DNA of 49,428 nt from a virus, in IMG/VR virus record IMGVR_UViG_3300011116_000066, positions 1-49,428 of that record; one strand, written 5' to 3'. The notes under the pieces are model-generated. The model was not told where the DNA came from. It saw only the letters and a list, made by a program, of their open reading frames with translations, and did no database searches. How positions within the stretch are numbered: position 1 is the stretch's first letter; each line of letters begins with the position of its first letter. A program made the translations under genes and the position numbers. Below are positions 26,601-33,703 of this stretch, one piece after another.

Positions 26601-26772
26601 CTTTAAAGAATTCTTTGGCTTGACCGCCAACAGTGGTTTCTTTTTTCTCAGGTTCTTTGGATTTAAACGCCTCGGGGTACATGCGTTGCGCACGGGCGTA
26701 AGCTTCTTGAGGCGACTCTCCCTCTCGAATAGTTACAGAAGAACCGTCTGGTAGAGGAAGATATTGTGCCAT
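17581..26772 (-). CDS. Giant virion polyvalent protein (ART and metallopeptidase-like modules)
   Basis: About 3,063 residues from ATG 26772 (an in-frame TTG at 26799 is possible). Residues 1-40 form a short conserved-looking head (PLPDGSSVTIREGESP). Residues 60-260 are Gly/Ala-rich and hydrophobic. Residues about 270-1550 are long charged coiled coils. A LLHEVGVH segment follows (H1658, E1659, H1663). An ADP-ribosyltransferase-like domain begins at WHGT (1786-1789) and continues with FDQFDFG and GTGEGIQAYSWG, matching the ART domain of polyvalent proteins. The C-terminal part (about 2150-3000) resembles LPD38-type regions. Such proteins are packaged and ejected with DNA to act in the new host. 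Active-site identities are inferred. Confidence 0.82.
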   Translation of the reverse strand: MAQYLPLPDGSSVTIREGESPQEAYARAQRMYPEAFKSKEPEKKETTVGGQAKEFFKGLAPGAIGMVESAAVGASALLPEETEKAARSGIASLAGAAKKPFEAAPGYEETVGRKFGEAAGSIIPFLGLGPLGAAGRVGMGALGAGAGAGEARVRAETGGATEGQRAGATALGTVVGLSEMFAPARILGRVSEPVKDGAVAYVKRALLAGGEEAAQEAASQTAQNLIAKGIYKPDQSIIEDVGESAAYGGAVGALAQGLFDLALGRRAKGAGKPQDEFATLRAEEEKRLEAERQRKQTPEYAQEVVQKYDTLAQQKQDLIAQLKKVTKDSPTYDADKAFNTQINAQLRELTKEITPLSEDYYKAKAQLGQMAEQERVAKLTPQEYAFGLPPETEEQKVAREPEYYEQQIATPPTPAAPLTPRQQVAEYADQRVALANDQMNTAASYSPKYKAEAIKDYTDYLMQDFPKAQQLVQTRPTLTGLPEGLRSDDIFNALKLRVGSEAKAATRQREQEQAFDQQKLTQPKDQMALYKESEAQVEEQKKNAEPNFDYLDPMFEKALNKEPVIKVSDKIKPIPRGEQIREKLDSLIAEADKADQDYRTARYAMPAQGKRGAPERAAAMEALTKGKVALQKIDQLSKEGGDYAREVVAARRQQQEAMAKLSDITEQLRTEQTLGKETEQVRNPDTGEMETRLVGFGKGVSASTEQSLTNQAEQLRGQLISSALQEAALNRRAAGNPAITQNEAIKAASNIFDAINEWVDRAKQKPVRAEYEEVIVEPAQMRANKVVRAAKTERRVVKEGVPSMQPQEVAQFQERIKEAMRALYAKPEVKVQRVETGVLKRQFKEEEAKKTAEARGETATTLRGELRRRTEFVRNKMSKMGGMRPGARDALNAAADLMDKNQATREILDKVEPVVDAIVAGRDVKQVDIQAINDAIRATETVPQGQKALFPEAQEALGYIRATPANFAKSPRMRPVWEALDKARALFKKSEQERLVRKATVTKRMQFLERVKERGDSIIADTQYFWKDTSRYSNEMLAKVFVGMPEAGTTPEEKVILEKYRTLQPMSAQEQQIAERLVREFKTEHLPKYRDQIDEAMRLLADGRRLNDTDNQLLSFMQDTNANVRAAAKALNDRLQPLRTAIKQVKKAMQGSVVISAEQKAMLNSEKAIKQQRGTYQQAVEKAVTNARREMDDAMAFLLDPVVSKASADLEKAKTTLDKEQAELDKIKKRFDSVLAQEGGANRTELATYELFRYEEKKSVIDDLKKQVETQEDELTDLVNERSTEHDGGYAVAQAMLDGNVKMERQYLEMLEANLATMRGESVLDKPSSYPFAYQQAKKNADAQRATLKAAEKRATEFKEQAKTEQQKLEDFWKDKLGGEGIKREEGKVERIQTTAEKEADRLRIKAMEALDKEEAAAEREALKEQIRKTYADQLGDLLLEAEAIPGPNTEAELKKIINDPKSELDDVINAQAKVSVLQGIASVEAQEEVFLEGKPSKKQKAATTLSSVGQAKGKPLRTGRMSDAKLEKLFKPTAKVKALEDVYFGEADQGGIDINQYGEGKTQGSFDFNGDFNFSRGESTTGTDVKTLKAELEEAMGGDVTARGNVELFNSVEEFLKKNPEYKDKIPSDAKGFAEDGRAVLFANNIGKGHGLGVLLHEVGVHIGFRNFFNAAQFNRLVSTVKGWAERTDNSLEAQIGRKAMQRVEMAETPDTQVDDELLAYAVEEAVQAGVMQTRKGPLFGWLSSIIDAFKKALNKLGIPTSEITAGDLVNFAYGCAQLELRGTWHGTGATFDQFDFGFMGTGEGIQAYSWGSYRAQRYGTANSYRSIEVSKLQMAAMEEWENLPEVKAWEESQRPTFEGHTSEDFYEFKRNAANKEDKLGSVPAKYASRMANALRILQKRVSEGTNFSPASTIDASLKAGPAFKYEQDKKAFDSFVASLDLAGLKTPYADPLYKGKTWSDLYFAERGGEEHTAGQVLYEANQKQGDTFKERLDAAFKTLETEKEKYVKVFATDPKFKSYYDEAVSSLAHLKKLNKNNFVFEPPTANPVPKPVSPTGSMMRTIHLHPDNTYLMWNALADKQPEPVDKAVRELFNDLSEEAQIKFLSLLPDSKPAEGKHIYTALSKVLGGDRLASLAMNKYGISGNKFLDGLSRNDRIDKDSTFNYVDFTDKEQGAQIVATNIDRIGKAKGVLLSRKPQFANADFERVSSTVTKTVAQDRTWWDSIKANTSGLAFETQLVDRFAGFERLAKYMEPLKGTQMLYYLRSYDQRMNIVSKAVSDGAPSIKEVTRDDGRVERLVETTGGANIAGVVNKLKDAKQYIGNGEAVNQVFTTYMAAIRAKNKGIETLNFGTDKDGKPVLTEAMLDEVTNLVNKNQALKDIFEEARTEYNKYNRDLLDFVASTGALSKALVKKLVAEDDYIPFYRERKGVVELVIGNESPIRIGSIAEQPYLDKLVGGDTAIIDFMTSSVQNTNMLVDMGMRNLATKNAVMELVDLKAATLVKKADGPDVVKFKVEGDDRYAIIATEKVMIGNKEFETGVPADLLVKGMEGIPTQMPFLFRVMAMPAQVLRKAVTLSPLYMAKQLFRDSLAAPILSGADFTPVLGALKEINGAAKEKLEKRGIVGGQYFRGTSEDLSMILREISDGKPGWMTALGKFEAMGMEADALTRRAQYNSYIEQGLSEMEATLMALESMNFNKRGASPSIHVANALIPFFNAQIQGLNVMHKALFGKMPFNDQLRIREKMLMRGGMMAAATFAYALMMEDDDAYKNATPDQKYGNWFVRLPGVDEPIKIPVPFEIGYVFKAIPEALYNSMTTEHGGEEAVKAFKQILLQTVPGGSSYGIPQAAKPLIEVGLGKSFYTGRDILSAREKQLLPEEQYRVNTSDAAKFVGSTLGVSPIKIEALVSGYTGTMGLAFLQAISIGVPSKETPEQAVKRLSEYPIVGGAFQPNDAGGIINSVYERMNEVLQVKATVNKLVEEGKVQEAQALITKRGSDYMQAELANTFKANMNILTQAERAIAASKMTPEAKREQLDQIRKMKIGLANTTREISDKTIRLVGGS

Positions 26773-26796
26773 GGCATTACTAATTGTGCGGCTTGA

Positions 26797-26830
26797 CAAA
26801 AGCCCCCAGCAAGGCCGAACTTAACTGGGG
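26797..26830 (-). terminator. Terminator-like hairpin before the giant gene
   Basis: On the - strand, CCCCAG (26830-26825) pairs with CTGGGG (26809-26804), with an inner AAG/CTT pair, followed by GGCTTTT (the four T at 26800-26797). It lies in the 75-base gap between the 591-residue virion gene and the giant gene. The U-run is short, so termination is probably partial and would lower expression of the giant gene relative to its neighbours. Confidence 0.55.
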
Positions 26831-26847
26831 TGTTGAAATTCTACAAC

Positions 26848-28623
26848 TTAATCCCGAACAGGGCCAGTGGGTTTGCTTGTTGGTGTAAGCATACGCTGTT
26901 TAATAATTGCATCAAACTGCGCGGCAAGATCCGGGTTGGTTGCTTTGAGCATCATTGGGTTTTTAAGGTACGCCTGCAACTCTGCTTCGTATCCTTTAGC
27001 CTCAGGGCCAATAGACGCGTAGTTTTTATAGGACTCGGCAAACTTGGGATCCCTTGCCATGCGGTCAACAATCTTCTCAATACCAGAAGGAGCGTTGATT
27101 TGCGCATTGGTACGGGCGTTAGCTCCTCGTTCTTGAATCAATGTCCTGTTGGTAGCTTCGGCGTTGTTGACCATGTCTTTGTAAATGCCGCTAGCAATCT
27201 CACCCTTCTTACCCGTGATTTGTGTAACAGCAGTTGTAAAGTGCCGCTCGGACTCAGCCATACGCGTGTCGGCTTTTTCTTCGTAAGATTGTTGTGACTT
27301 GAGATCGTCGCGGCTTTCGGCTCGGCGTGCGTTCTCAATGTCTGCCATGGCTTTGTTGCGTTCTTTAGCCGCTTTCTTAAACTCTTTAAGCGCATCGCCG
27401 TAGTCGCCCAAGCCAACCATAGCGCCTTTGGCAATGTTTGTAGCTGCGTTTGGAGATTCTCCAGCCGCCATAGCCAAGAAGCCTTTCATCAAGGACATAA
27501 GGCCTGACTTCTCTTTATCAGTAGCGTCTTGCAGTTCTTCTTTCTGCAATAGCTTCTCATAACCTGCGTATGCGGGGCCCTGCTTCTTGTTAAATTCATC
27601 GAGTTGTGCAATGCGCGCTTCTTTCTGTGAGCCAATGTCTTGGCGCTCTTGCAGTCGCTGTTGATCTAACCGGCGTTCAAGTCCAGCAGCATCAAAGAAC
27701 TGGTCGCTTGCTTTGGTTGCATCCGCAGCAGTAGGCTGTTTGATTGTTGCAATTCCTGTAGGCAAGTTACTTTGAGGTGCAGGCGCGGCAGCGGGAGGAG
27801 CTTTATCCATAGGAGCGCCCGAATCAACCGGCATCTTCTCAAAGCCGGGTTTTACCCCGGGGAAGTCTTTAGCGCGAATAGCGTCTTTGTCGGGGTACTT
27901 GGCGGCTATGGCTGCTTTATCCCCAGCTTTAACTTTTACTTCTTGATAGGCGGCAATTTCTTCAGGGGTAGCTGTGCCCTGCGCAATCTTTTGCTCAATC
28001 ATGGCAAGCTGACGCTCTTTATTACCGCCGCTTAAACCTTCCATAATGCGTTGAAAAAGCGGTGTGTTTTCTGGGGCACCTTGTTGTGTGAACTCAGCGC
28101 GAGGTTGTACCGCCGCCATGCCGGGAATAGCATACATAGGGTTACTACTTACAACGCTGCCATCTCTTATATTACCTTGATAGCGTGGGATGTGGCCGCC
28201 CTCAGACATACGAACCACAGGCTCGCTACGCTGGGCAAAATCAAACATACCGCCTTGCGACATGCCGGTTCTTTTTGGGACATCGTCACCATCGCCGTAG
28301 CCAGCAATACCACCATCAGCCATAGTCTGCATATTAGGCGCTGGGATCTGTGCAATACCTTGGTTTTCTGGAAGCTGTTGCTGCGCCATACCCGCAATAG
28401 ACTGATCCGCCACTGTAGGCTGTTGGCCTACTTGTCCCTGTGCTGCTGTGCGCAGTTGTTTGCGGCGGTCTGACTCTGACTTTGCCAACGACAAAATGTA
28501 AGGGTTATTTTTATGCAGCATTGCATACTGTTGCAACGCCGAGTCCGGCTGTAAGCCAGCCAAGGTCTTTGTAATCAGGTTGACGTCGGGTGTGCCGATG
28601 GGCGTTTGTTGTGTGTAAGCCAT
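26848..28623 (-). CDS. Virion-associated protein, 591 aa
   Basis: The N-terminal third is Gln/Gly-rich with ADGGIAGYG and SEGGHIPRYQ motifs, of a type common in internal or structural proteins of aquatic podoviruses. The middle (about 290-470) is a Glu/Lys/Arg-rich coiled coil, interrupted by a hydrophobic Gly/Ala segment. The C-terminus is helical and soluble-looking. It starts at ATG 28623 after AGGA and lies two bases after the upstream stop. The position between the Gln/Ala-rich protein and the giant protein suggests an ejected internal virion protein. I cannot assign a family. Confidence 0.6.
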   Translation of the reverse strand: MAYTQQTPIGTPDVNLITKTLAGLQPDSALQQYAMLHKNNPYILSLAKSESDRRKQLRTAAQGQVGQQPTVADQSIAGMAQQQLPENQGIAQIPAPNMQTMADGGIAGYGDGDDVPKRTGMSQGGMFDFAQRSEPVVRMSEGGHIPRYQGNIRDGSVVSSNPMYAIPGMAAVQPRAEFTQQGAPENTPLFQRIMEGLSGGNKERQLAMIEQKIAQGTATPEEIAAYQEVKVKAGDKAAIAAKYPDKDAIRAKDFPGVKPGFEKMPVDSGAPMDKAPPAAAPAPQSNLPTGIATIKQPTAADATKASDQFFDAAGLERRLDQQRLQERQDIGSQKEARIAQLDEFNKKQGPAYAGYEKLLQKEELQDATDKEKSGLMSLMKGFLAMAAGESPNAATNIAKGAMVGLGDYGDALKEFKKAAKERNKAMADIENARRAESRDDLKSQQSYEEKADTRMAESERHFTTAVTQITGKKGEIASGIYKDMVNNAEATNRTLIQERGANARTNAQINAPSGIEKIVDRMARDPKFAESYKNYASIGPEAKGYEAELQAYLKNPMMLKATNPDLAAQFDAIIKQRMLTPTSKPTGPVRD

Positions 28624-28625
28624 GT

Positions 28626-29675
28626 TTAATCCTGACCCATTTGATAGATAGCCAAGTCAGCCAACCCAGCAGGGCGGCTTTCTAAGTCGCCAGTAGCTCC
28701 ACCTTTGGCACCAAACAACTTAGCGCCAGTCAACGCCGCGCCGCCAAGACCTGCGATCTGAGACACTGCTGAAGGAGGGGGTGCATACACATTAGACGAC
28801 TGCTGAGTCAAAGGCAAACCGCGCAACATGTCGGACATGAATCCCAGTTGTTTGTATGGGTAGTTCTGAGCGTTTAAGAAGTCTTGATACTGATTGTTAA
28901 GAATGTTCTGCGTTTGTGCTTGCTGTTGCAAACCATACTGATTCTGCGCAGCATTGATGCCCATGTTCTGTTGGTACTGCATGCCGCCCAATTGACCTAG
29001 AGTATTTGCGCCACTTAACGCTGTCTGCAAACCTTGAAGTCCTAGCCCGGCACCAAACTGCCCCTGCTGTGCGTTTAACTGGGCTGCGCCTTGATTGGCT
29101 GCTTGTTCAGCGTTGAACTGCCCCATGCCTTGCGTATAGGCGTTTTGCTGGCCTTGCGCCATGATGTCGCCCAATTGACGGTTCAAGTTGCCTCTAGCCT
29201 GACCACGCATCAAGTAGTCACCACTACCGCCGAAGGCTCCACTACGCGCTGCATTGGCTTGCTGGGCTTGTCCTGCAATAGCGGCTTGCCGTATAGCGTC
29301 TTGTTGCTGGCGCTCCACCACGTTTTTCATGTAGGGCGACATGTAGCTCTCAGCCATCTGAGGGCTTGTAAACGACTTAGCTTGGAAAGGGTTGTATGTG
29401 TAACCTGTATTAAGCGCGCCTAGACCGGCAGAACCCGCCATTGCCGTTGCATCTTGCAACTGAGGTTGGGTCTGCATCAACGCCATATTCTCATACGACT
29501 GTTGCATCATTGGCGTGAACTGCGCCACCCGATCCCCCATGTACTGCATGTAGGGGTTTTGATTGATGTCGGTCAGACCTTGGGCGTTACCTAGCAGTTC
29601 CTCAACATACGGCTTAGCGTAGTCGGGAATCGACGTTGTCGTTTGCGTTATTTGCGAGAGTTGTGGATCAGCCAT
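28626..29675 (-). CDS. Gln/Ala-rich virion protein, 349 aa
   Basis: A strongly Gln/Ala/Gly-rich protein. The middle (about 110-190) contains AARSGAFGGSGDYLMRG and NRQLGDIMAQGQQNAY, a pattern I recognise from structural proteins of many aquatic podoviruses, and a QDFLNAQNYPYKQLGFMSDML segment nearer the C-terminus. It occupies the position of an internal core or tail protein such as T7 gp14, though no sequence match to gp14 is claimed. It starts at ATG 29675 after AAGGAA, which overlaps the stop of the upstream gene. Confidence 0.6.
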   Translation of the reverse strand: MADPQLSQITQTTTSIPDYAKPYVEELLGNAQGLTDINQNPYMQYMGDRVAQFTPMMQQSYENMALMQTQPQLQDATAMAGSAGLGALNTGYTYNPFQAKSFTSPQMAESYMSPYMKNVVERQQQDAIRQAAIAGQAQQANAARSGAFGGSGDYLMRGQARGNLNRQLGDIMAQGQQNAYTQGMGQFNAEQAANQGAAQLNAQQGQFGAGLGLQGLQTALSGANTLGQLGGMQYQQNMGINAAQNQYGLQQQAQTQNILNNQYQDFLNAQNYPYKQLGFMSDMLRGLPLTQQSSNVYAPPPSAVSQIAGLGGAALTGAKLFGAKGGATGDLESRPAGLADLAIYQMGQD

Positions 29676-29685
29676 GATCTATTCC

Positions 29686-32343
29686 TTAAGCGGGAAGATA
29701 TTTGTCAGCGCGGGAGTTAGCCGCTACTTTGTTTTTGCCTGTGGTCTTGCCGCGTGCACGTTGCACACGATCCATCATGGCGTAGAGTTTCTTAGCGCCT
29801 GCATCTGTAGAGCCATTGCCAAGTTCAGACACGATGCGTGCAGGGATCACAAACTCACCATCGGCAAGGCGTGCGGGTTGGTTCTTAGCGCCGATTGTTG
29901 CAGGGATGCTGTCAGACACGCCATCTCCGGGGCCTTTGAGCAGACGACCGCCATCAGAGTAAGAGCCAAGTGAGCCTAGACCGCCACCCATGGCGTAGCC
30001 CATCATGCCGCCACCAGCGGCAACTTGCTTGCCGGTTACGTCATAGCGCTTGCCGTTGCCCGCTAAATACGTTCCGTCTTCTTGCAGCACGGCTGTGTAA
30101 GTTTCTGTGTTGTATCCAGAAGAATCAACAATGTCAATGGTCTTTGCCTTGGTCAACTCGGCGGCTTTTGCACCACCAGCTTTGGGCGCGTTGGGGTTTG
30201 TGCTGCTTTCGGTAACTGTTCCGTCCTTGCCTGCTGACAAGAATCTAGGTTTGTACTTCATACCGGCAGACCAGTATGGGCGCATGATGCCTTCAGCGGT
30301 TGATGCCGCTTTACTTTGCACGGGGTATTTACCGCCGCCTTTACCCATGAGGTAGTCGTACGCAGCCAGCGAGTCGCCAGTCTGTTTGTTGTACAACTGC
30401 TCAAACTCAGCCATTGTTTTAGGCGCTTTGGGGATATAGCCAAGACTTCCGCCACCAGTTGTATACGCATTACGTAAACTCTCCATGCCTGTAAAGCCGC
30501 CAACAGGAATGCCGGGAATAACAGGGGAAGTTGTGATTGTGCCGTTGGGGTTGACTGTTGCGCCACCACCAAAAATAGACGGGCCAGTTGTGCCTGATAC
30601 GCCCACGGGAAGCGTAGTAGCAGCGGTCGTAGTTAAACTTGTGGGTTGTGTAACTGTTGTAGTTGTAGTGTCTACTGCCGAAGTGTTTTTAACGCACTGT
30701 TGTGTTGCTTCGTCAAAGTGGTAGCCCGTTGCACATGTTTTATCAACTACTTTTGCAGTGTCTTTAACGCACGACTGGGTTGCCTCATCCCAGTGATATC
30801 CTGTTCCGCATGTTTTATCAATTGCTTTTTTGGCCTTAAACAAACTGCCAAAATCTGTGCCGGTTGCTTTGTTAACATCCGCTACGCTAACACCAGTACG
30901 AGCTAGTTCAGCAAGCGCTGCATTTTGAGCGTCGGCTACAGACATTTTTCCTGTGTTAATTAGGTTTTGTAGCCCGCTTGCGACGTAGTTAATGTTGCCA
31001 TACAAACCTTCTAAACCGCCTTGGTCGCCGGGCAAAGCACCGGCGGTATAACCAAGCTGTGTGTAAAGACCAACAGGTTTTCCAGTAACTGCATCTGTAA
31101 CACCATTCGTCAGCGTTTTATCATCCAAAGCATGCGTCAAGGCGTATTGAGCGCCTTGAGACAACCCTGCACCTTGCATTGCGTTTGTTAGCCCCTGACC
31201 TTGTAGCCCTACCGCTTTTGTCGCTGCTAAGAATTCATTGGCGTCTGTAGCTCCAGTATTAAGAGTGTTTACAAAACGTTTCTCGTAGTCGGCTTGCTGA
31301 TTCTGTGTGCCAGTAGCGCGAGCAATATCGGCGGCAGACACACCAAACTTCTGCATGTCAGTGGCAATCTGTGTGTCTGTCAGGTTGGGGGTCTTAAAGT
31401 AATTAAAGATATCCGTGTCCGAGGGGACATAGCCCCCCGGTGCATAACCCGGCACACCACCGTTAGCCAAAGCCACGATGCCGCCATCAGCAAAACCTAA
31501 AGGAGCACGGGGCTGTAGCGTGTCCATCTGCCCTGTTTGGGGGTTTGTGTAAGCGTCAGAAAAGTTGCGACTACCAAACTCGCTGGCTTTGACCGGCGCT
31601 AAAGACTTGTACGTCTGTGTGTAGGGATCGTATAACTTCTGACGAATGTATGCTGGGTTGGTATTCTCCGGCATCTTGGTTGTCGTCGGAACCATAGCGC
31701 CTGCCATGATTGGGGCTGCGGCTGCGCCTAAATATTTAAAATTATCTTTGGCAAACTGAAGGGGGTCGTTTGCAACGGCTTTCAAACCGGCACTAGTCAT
31801 ATCAGCACCGGACATTGTGGCTGGATTAGCGCCGCTCTTGAGAAATTCATTAAAGGCTTGGCCAGACGAGCCCTGTGCAGCTGCAACATCACCAAATACT
31901 TGAGGGCCTGTGCCCGTGGCAGAACCGGCTAAAGCTTCAGACAAACCAGCGCCTGTGCCAGCGTTGGCCAAACCTTCAGCCAAGCCCGCTCCACCATACG
32001 CACCCAATCCGGCCATGAGACCGCGAGACAAACTACCAGTAGCCAAGGTAGTCAGGCCGCCTGTAACTAAACCAGCCGTGCCAGCAGACATAAAACCGCC
32101 ACCAATAGCCGCACCAGCGGGGCCAAGGAACGCGCCAAGGGCGATAGGGGCAACAGCTTTGAACAAGTCAGACAAAAGCCCCGCTTCGGGTAAACCCGTA
32201 GTAGGATTGATGGTCAGCGTTGTGCCGTTAGCCTCGGCAAACTTTTGTAGATTTCGGACTTCGTCCGGCGTCATGTGTACAAGTAACGAGTCGTCACCGC
32301 GACCGTTGGCGGCTACCTGTTCGGCAAACTTATGTAGGCTCAT
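29686..32343 (-). CDS. Large Gly-rich internal virion protein with cysteine repeats
   Basis: An 885-residue protein. The N-terminus (about 1-135) has HMTPDEVRNLQKFAE and a Gly/Ala-rich hydrophobic stretch that could insert into membranes. ADGGIVALANGG-type motifs follow near 290-310. Residues 512-550 hold two copies of a 25-residue cysteine repeat (CGTGYHWDEATQSC, CATGYHFDEATQQC). A Thr-rich linker separates this from a C-terminus ending GPGDGVSDSIPA, ARLADGEFVIP and a helix, a tail pattern common in phage tape-measure or ejection proteins. ATG 32343 follows GAGG. The role in genome delivery is inferred. Confidence 0.65.
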   Translation of the reverse strand: MSLHKFAEQVAANGRGDDSLLVHMTPDEVRNLQKFAEANGTTLTINPTTGLPEAGLLSDLFKAVAPIALGAFLGPAGAAIGGGFMSAGTAGLVTGGLTTLATGSLSRGLMAGLGAYGGAGLAEGLANAGTGAGLSEALAGSATGTGPQVFGDVAAAQGSSGQAFNEFLKSGANPATMSGADMTSAGLKAVANDPLQFAKDNFKYLGAAAAPIMAGAMVPTTTKMPENTNPAYIRQKLYDPYTQTYKSLAPVKASEFGSRNFSDAYTNPQTGQMDTLQPRAPLGFADGGIVALANGGVPGYAPGGYVPSDTDIFNYFKTPNLTDTQIATDMQKFGVSAADIARATGTQNQQADYEKRFVNTLNTGATDANEFLAATKAVGLQGQGLTNAMQGAGLSQGAQYALTHALDDKTLTNGVTDAVTGKPVGLYTQLGYTAGALPGDQGGLEGLYGNINYVASGLQNLINTGKMSVADAQNAALAELARTGVSVADVNKATGTDFGSLFKAKKAIDKTCGTGYHWDEATQSCVKDTAKVVDKTCATGYHFDEATQQCVKNTSAVDTTTTTVTQPTSLTTTAATTLPVGVSGTTGPSIFGGGATVNPNGTITTSPVIPGIPVGGFTGMESLRNAYTTGGGSLGYIPKAPKTMAEFEQLYNKQTGDSLAAYDYLMGKGGGKYPVQSKAASTAEGIMRPYWSAGMKYKPRFLSAGKDGTVTESSTNPNAPKAGGAKAAELTKAKTIDIVDSSGYNTETYTAVLQEDGTYLAGNGKRYDVTGKQVAAGGGMMGYAMGGGLGSLGSYSDGGRLLKGPGDGVSDSIPATIGAKNQPARLADGEFVIPARIVSELGNGSTDAGAKKLYAMMDRVQRARGKTTGKNKVAANSRADKYLPA

Positions 32344-32377
32344 TTTTGCCTCTCAAAATGAAGGTTGTTTGATAATA

Positions 32378-33025
32378 TCATGCTGGGAGCGCAGACACAA
32401 ATGAAAGTGTAGCTACGACGGAAGCTGTTGAGGGTTTAGTGGGCGTGCCCGAAGCTGCGTAAGTTTCTATGGTTACAGCCGCATTGGTTGTAGACCAGTA
32501 AATCTGAACGTAATCACCAGCATTCATAGATAGGAAATAGTTCCAGCCTTTGATGTCGTGAAACGGATCGCCGGGGTTTTTACGAGCCGGTAATCCAACT
32601 TTACCTGTCGAACCTGTGATATCTGTGCCGTTTTGTTTGAGCCAGATAAAAATATCGTATGGAGCATTACCAGCGTTCTGCACCTGCACACTGAACTGTA
32701 AGTTGTATATACCGGCGTTAGCCACCGTAATTTTTGAGCCTGCTTGCAACGACACTTCATTGGAGAAATCTGTGGTATCTAGGGCCATCAACGTGGCTGT
32801 ATTAGCTGTTGTCGTTTGACTTGTAAAGTCTGAAAACGCTCCGTATGGAAACCCAATATATCTACCCCCAGTTCGGCCAAACAGTTCAGCAAACGCATTT
32901 TGTAGTTGGTTGAAGTACAGACGCAAAACGTTGGTAAATTGATCCTGATACCGGCGCTCATACGTGTCCGTGCCCAATGGTAAATTGGGTGGGGCAGGGG
33001 TGATGATTTGGTCTTTGGTTGCCAT
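32378..33025 (-). CDS. C1q/TNF-like virion appendage protein
   Basis: A 215-residue protein. The first 45 residues (TYERRYQDQFTNVLRLYFNQLQN) form a helix used for attachment in similar phage proteins; residues about 70-200 form a beta-sandwich with GIYNLQFSVQVQN, a WLKQNG strand and NAGDYVQIYWS, the pattern of C1q/TNF-like jelly rolls that phages use on tail tips or collars to bind sugars. ATG 33025 shares its first base with the stop of the upstream endonuclease gene (TGATG). Confidence 0.68.
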   Translation of the reverse strand: MATKDQIITPAPPNLPLGTDTYERRYQDQFTNVLRLYFNQLQNAFAELFGRTGGRYIGFPYGAFSDFTSQTTTANTATLMALDTTDFSNEVSLQAGSKITVANAGIYNLQFSVQVQNAGNAPYDIFIWLKQNGTDITGSTGKVGLPARKNPGDPFHDIKGWNYFLSMNAGDYVQIYWSTTNAAVTIETYAASGTPTKPSTASVVATLSFVSALPA

Positions 33026-33645
33026 CAGCAAGTACCCCAGTGGAGGCGCTCAAGTTCTTTACGGGCTGCTGCGGCATCTTCTATGGACTTACAAACTTTG
33101 GAATAGTATTTTTTCTTCTGCACAGTTATCGCCGCGTAATAATAACCATTATGGAATAAAACACCCGTAACACCTGTCTTGCTTGTTTTTGGTACCCGAA
33201 TGTTTCTAGCTTGTACTGTTGGTGTTGTCCAACGCACGTTATTAGGTTCGTAATTCCCGGTTGTGTCAATACGGTCAAATGTTTCAGCGCCCGACGGCTC
33301 GCCAACTTCTTTTGCAAAAGTAGCGTAATTATGCCAAGGAGCGTGAACTATGACCCCCCTACCACCCCATCTTGGATAGTCTTTGTCTTTGGGGTTGTAG
33401 CAACGTCGCATCATTGCTCGCCACGTATTGTATGAAGATTTATTCCAGCCACCATGTTTAAAATTAGGAACAATGCACCCGCAAGAGGTGGTATTCCCTG
33501 TTACTAAACTTCCAGAAACAACCACTGTCTCACTACCACAGGCACACTTGCAACGCCACAACACCTTTTTTAACTTGTCACGTCCAGCCTGCTCAAGCAC
33601 CGTCAGCTTACCAAAAATTTGCCCTGTTCTGTCTACGAATTTCAT
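33025..33645 (-). CDS. Homing endonuclease with zinc ribbon and AP2-like domain
   Basis: A 206-residue protein in three parts. Residues 30-57 form a zinc ribbon (C32, C34, C36, C55, C57). Residues 73-150 match the same nuclease pattern as the protein at 5845-6318 (YNTWRAMMRRCYNP, WGGRG, FDRIDTTGNYEPNN, VRW). Residues about 154-200 look like an AP2-type DNA-binding domain (TGVTGVLFHNGYYYAAI). ATG 33645 has AAGGAG at ideal spacing, better than upstream in-frame starts. It sits between two virion genes and is the only non-structural gene in this stretch, as expected of a free-standing homing gene. Confidence 0.8.
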   Translation of the reverse strand: MKFVDRTGQIFGKLTVLEQAGRDKLKKVLWRCKCACGSETVVVSGSLVTGNTTSCGCIVPNFKHGGWNKSSYNTWRAMMRRCYNPKDKDYPRWGGRGVIVHAPWHNYATFAKEVGEPSGAETFDRIDTTGNYEPNNVRWTTPTVQARNIRVPKTSKTGVTGVLFHNGYYYAAITVQKKKYYSKVCKSIEDAAAARKELERLHWGTC

Positions 33646-33674
33646 CGCAAGCTCCTTAAATAAAAGAGCTTGTA

Positions 33675-33703
33675 GTATACACAATCTTTTGTGATCCGTA
33701 TAC
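33675..33703. repeat. Two-part dyad in front of the homing endonuclease
   Basis: The outer arms are GTATAC (33675-33680) and GTATAC (33698-33703). The inner arms are CACAA (33680-33684) and TTGTG (33689-33693) around a four-base loop; four unpaired bases lie on one side. It fills most of the 61-base gap between the endonuclease and the gp10-like gene, and a TATACT that could be a -10 box for the endonuclease lies within it on the - strand. It could be an operator, a terminator-like element or a trace of the homing site. Confidence 0.4.

Noticed and set aside
31910-32404. 164-codon + strand frame rich in Ala, Pro and Lys
   Set aside because: It is the complement of the Gly/Ala-rich N-terminus of the 885-residue virion protein.
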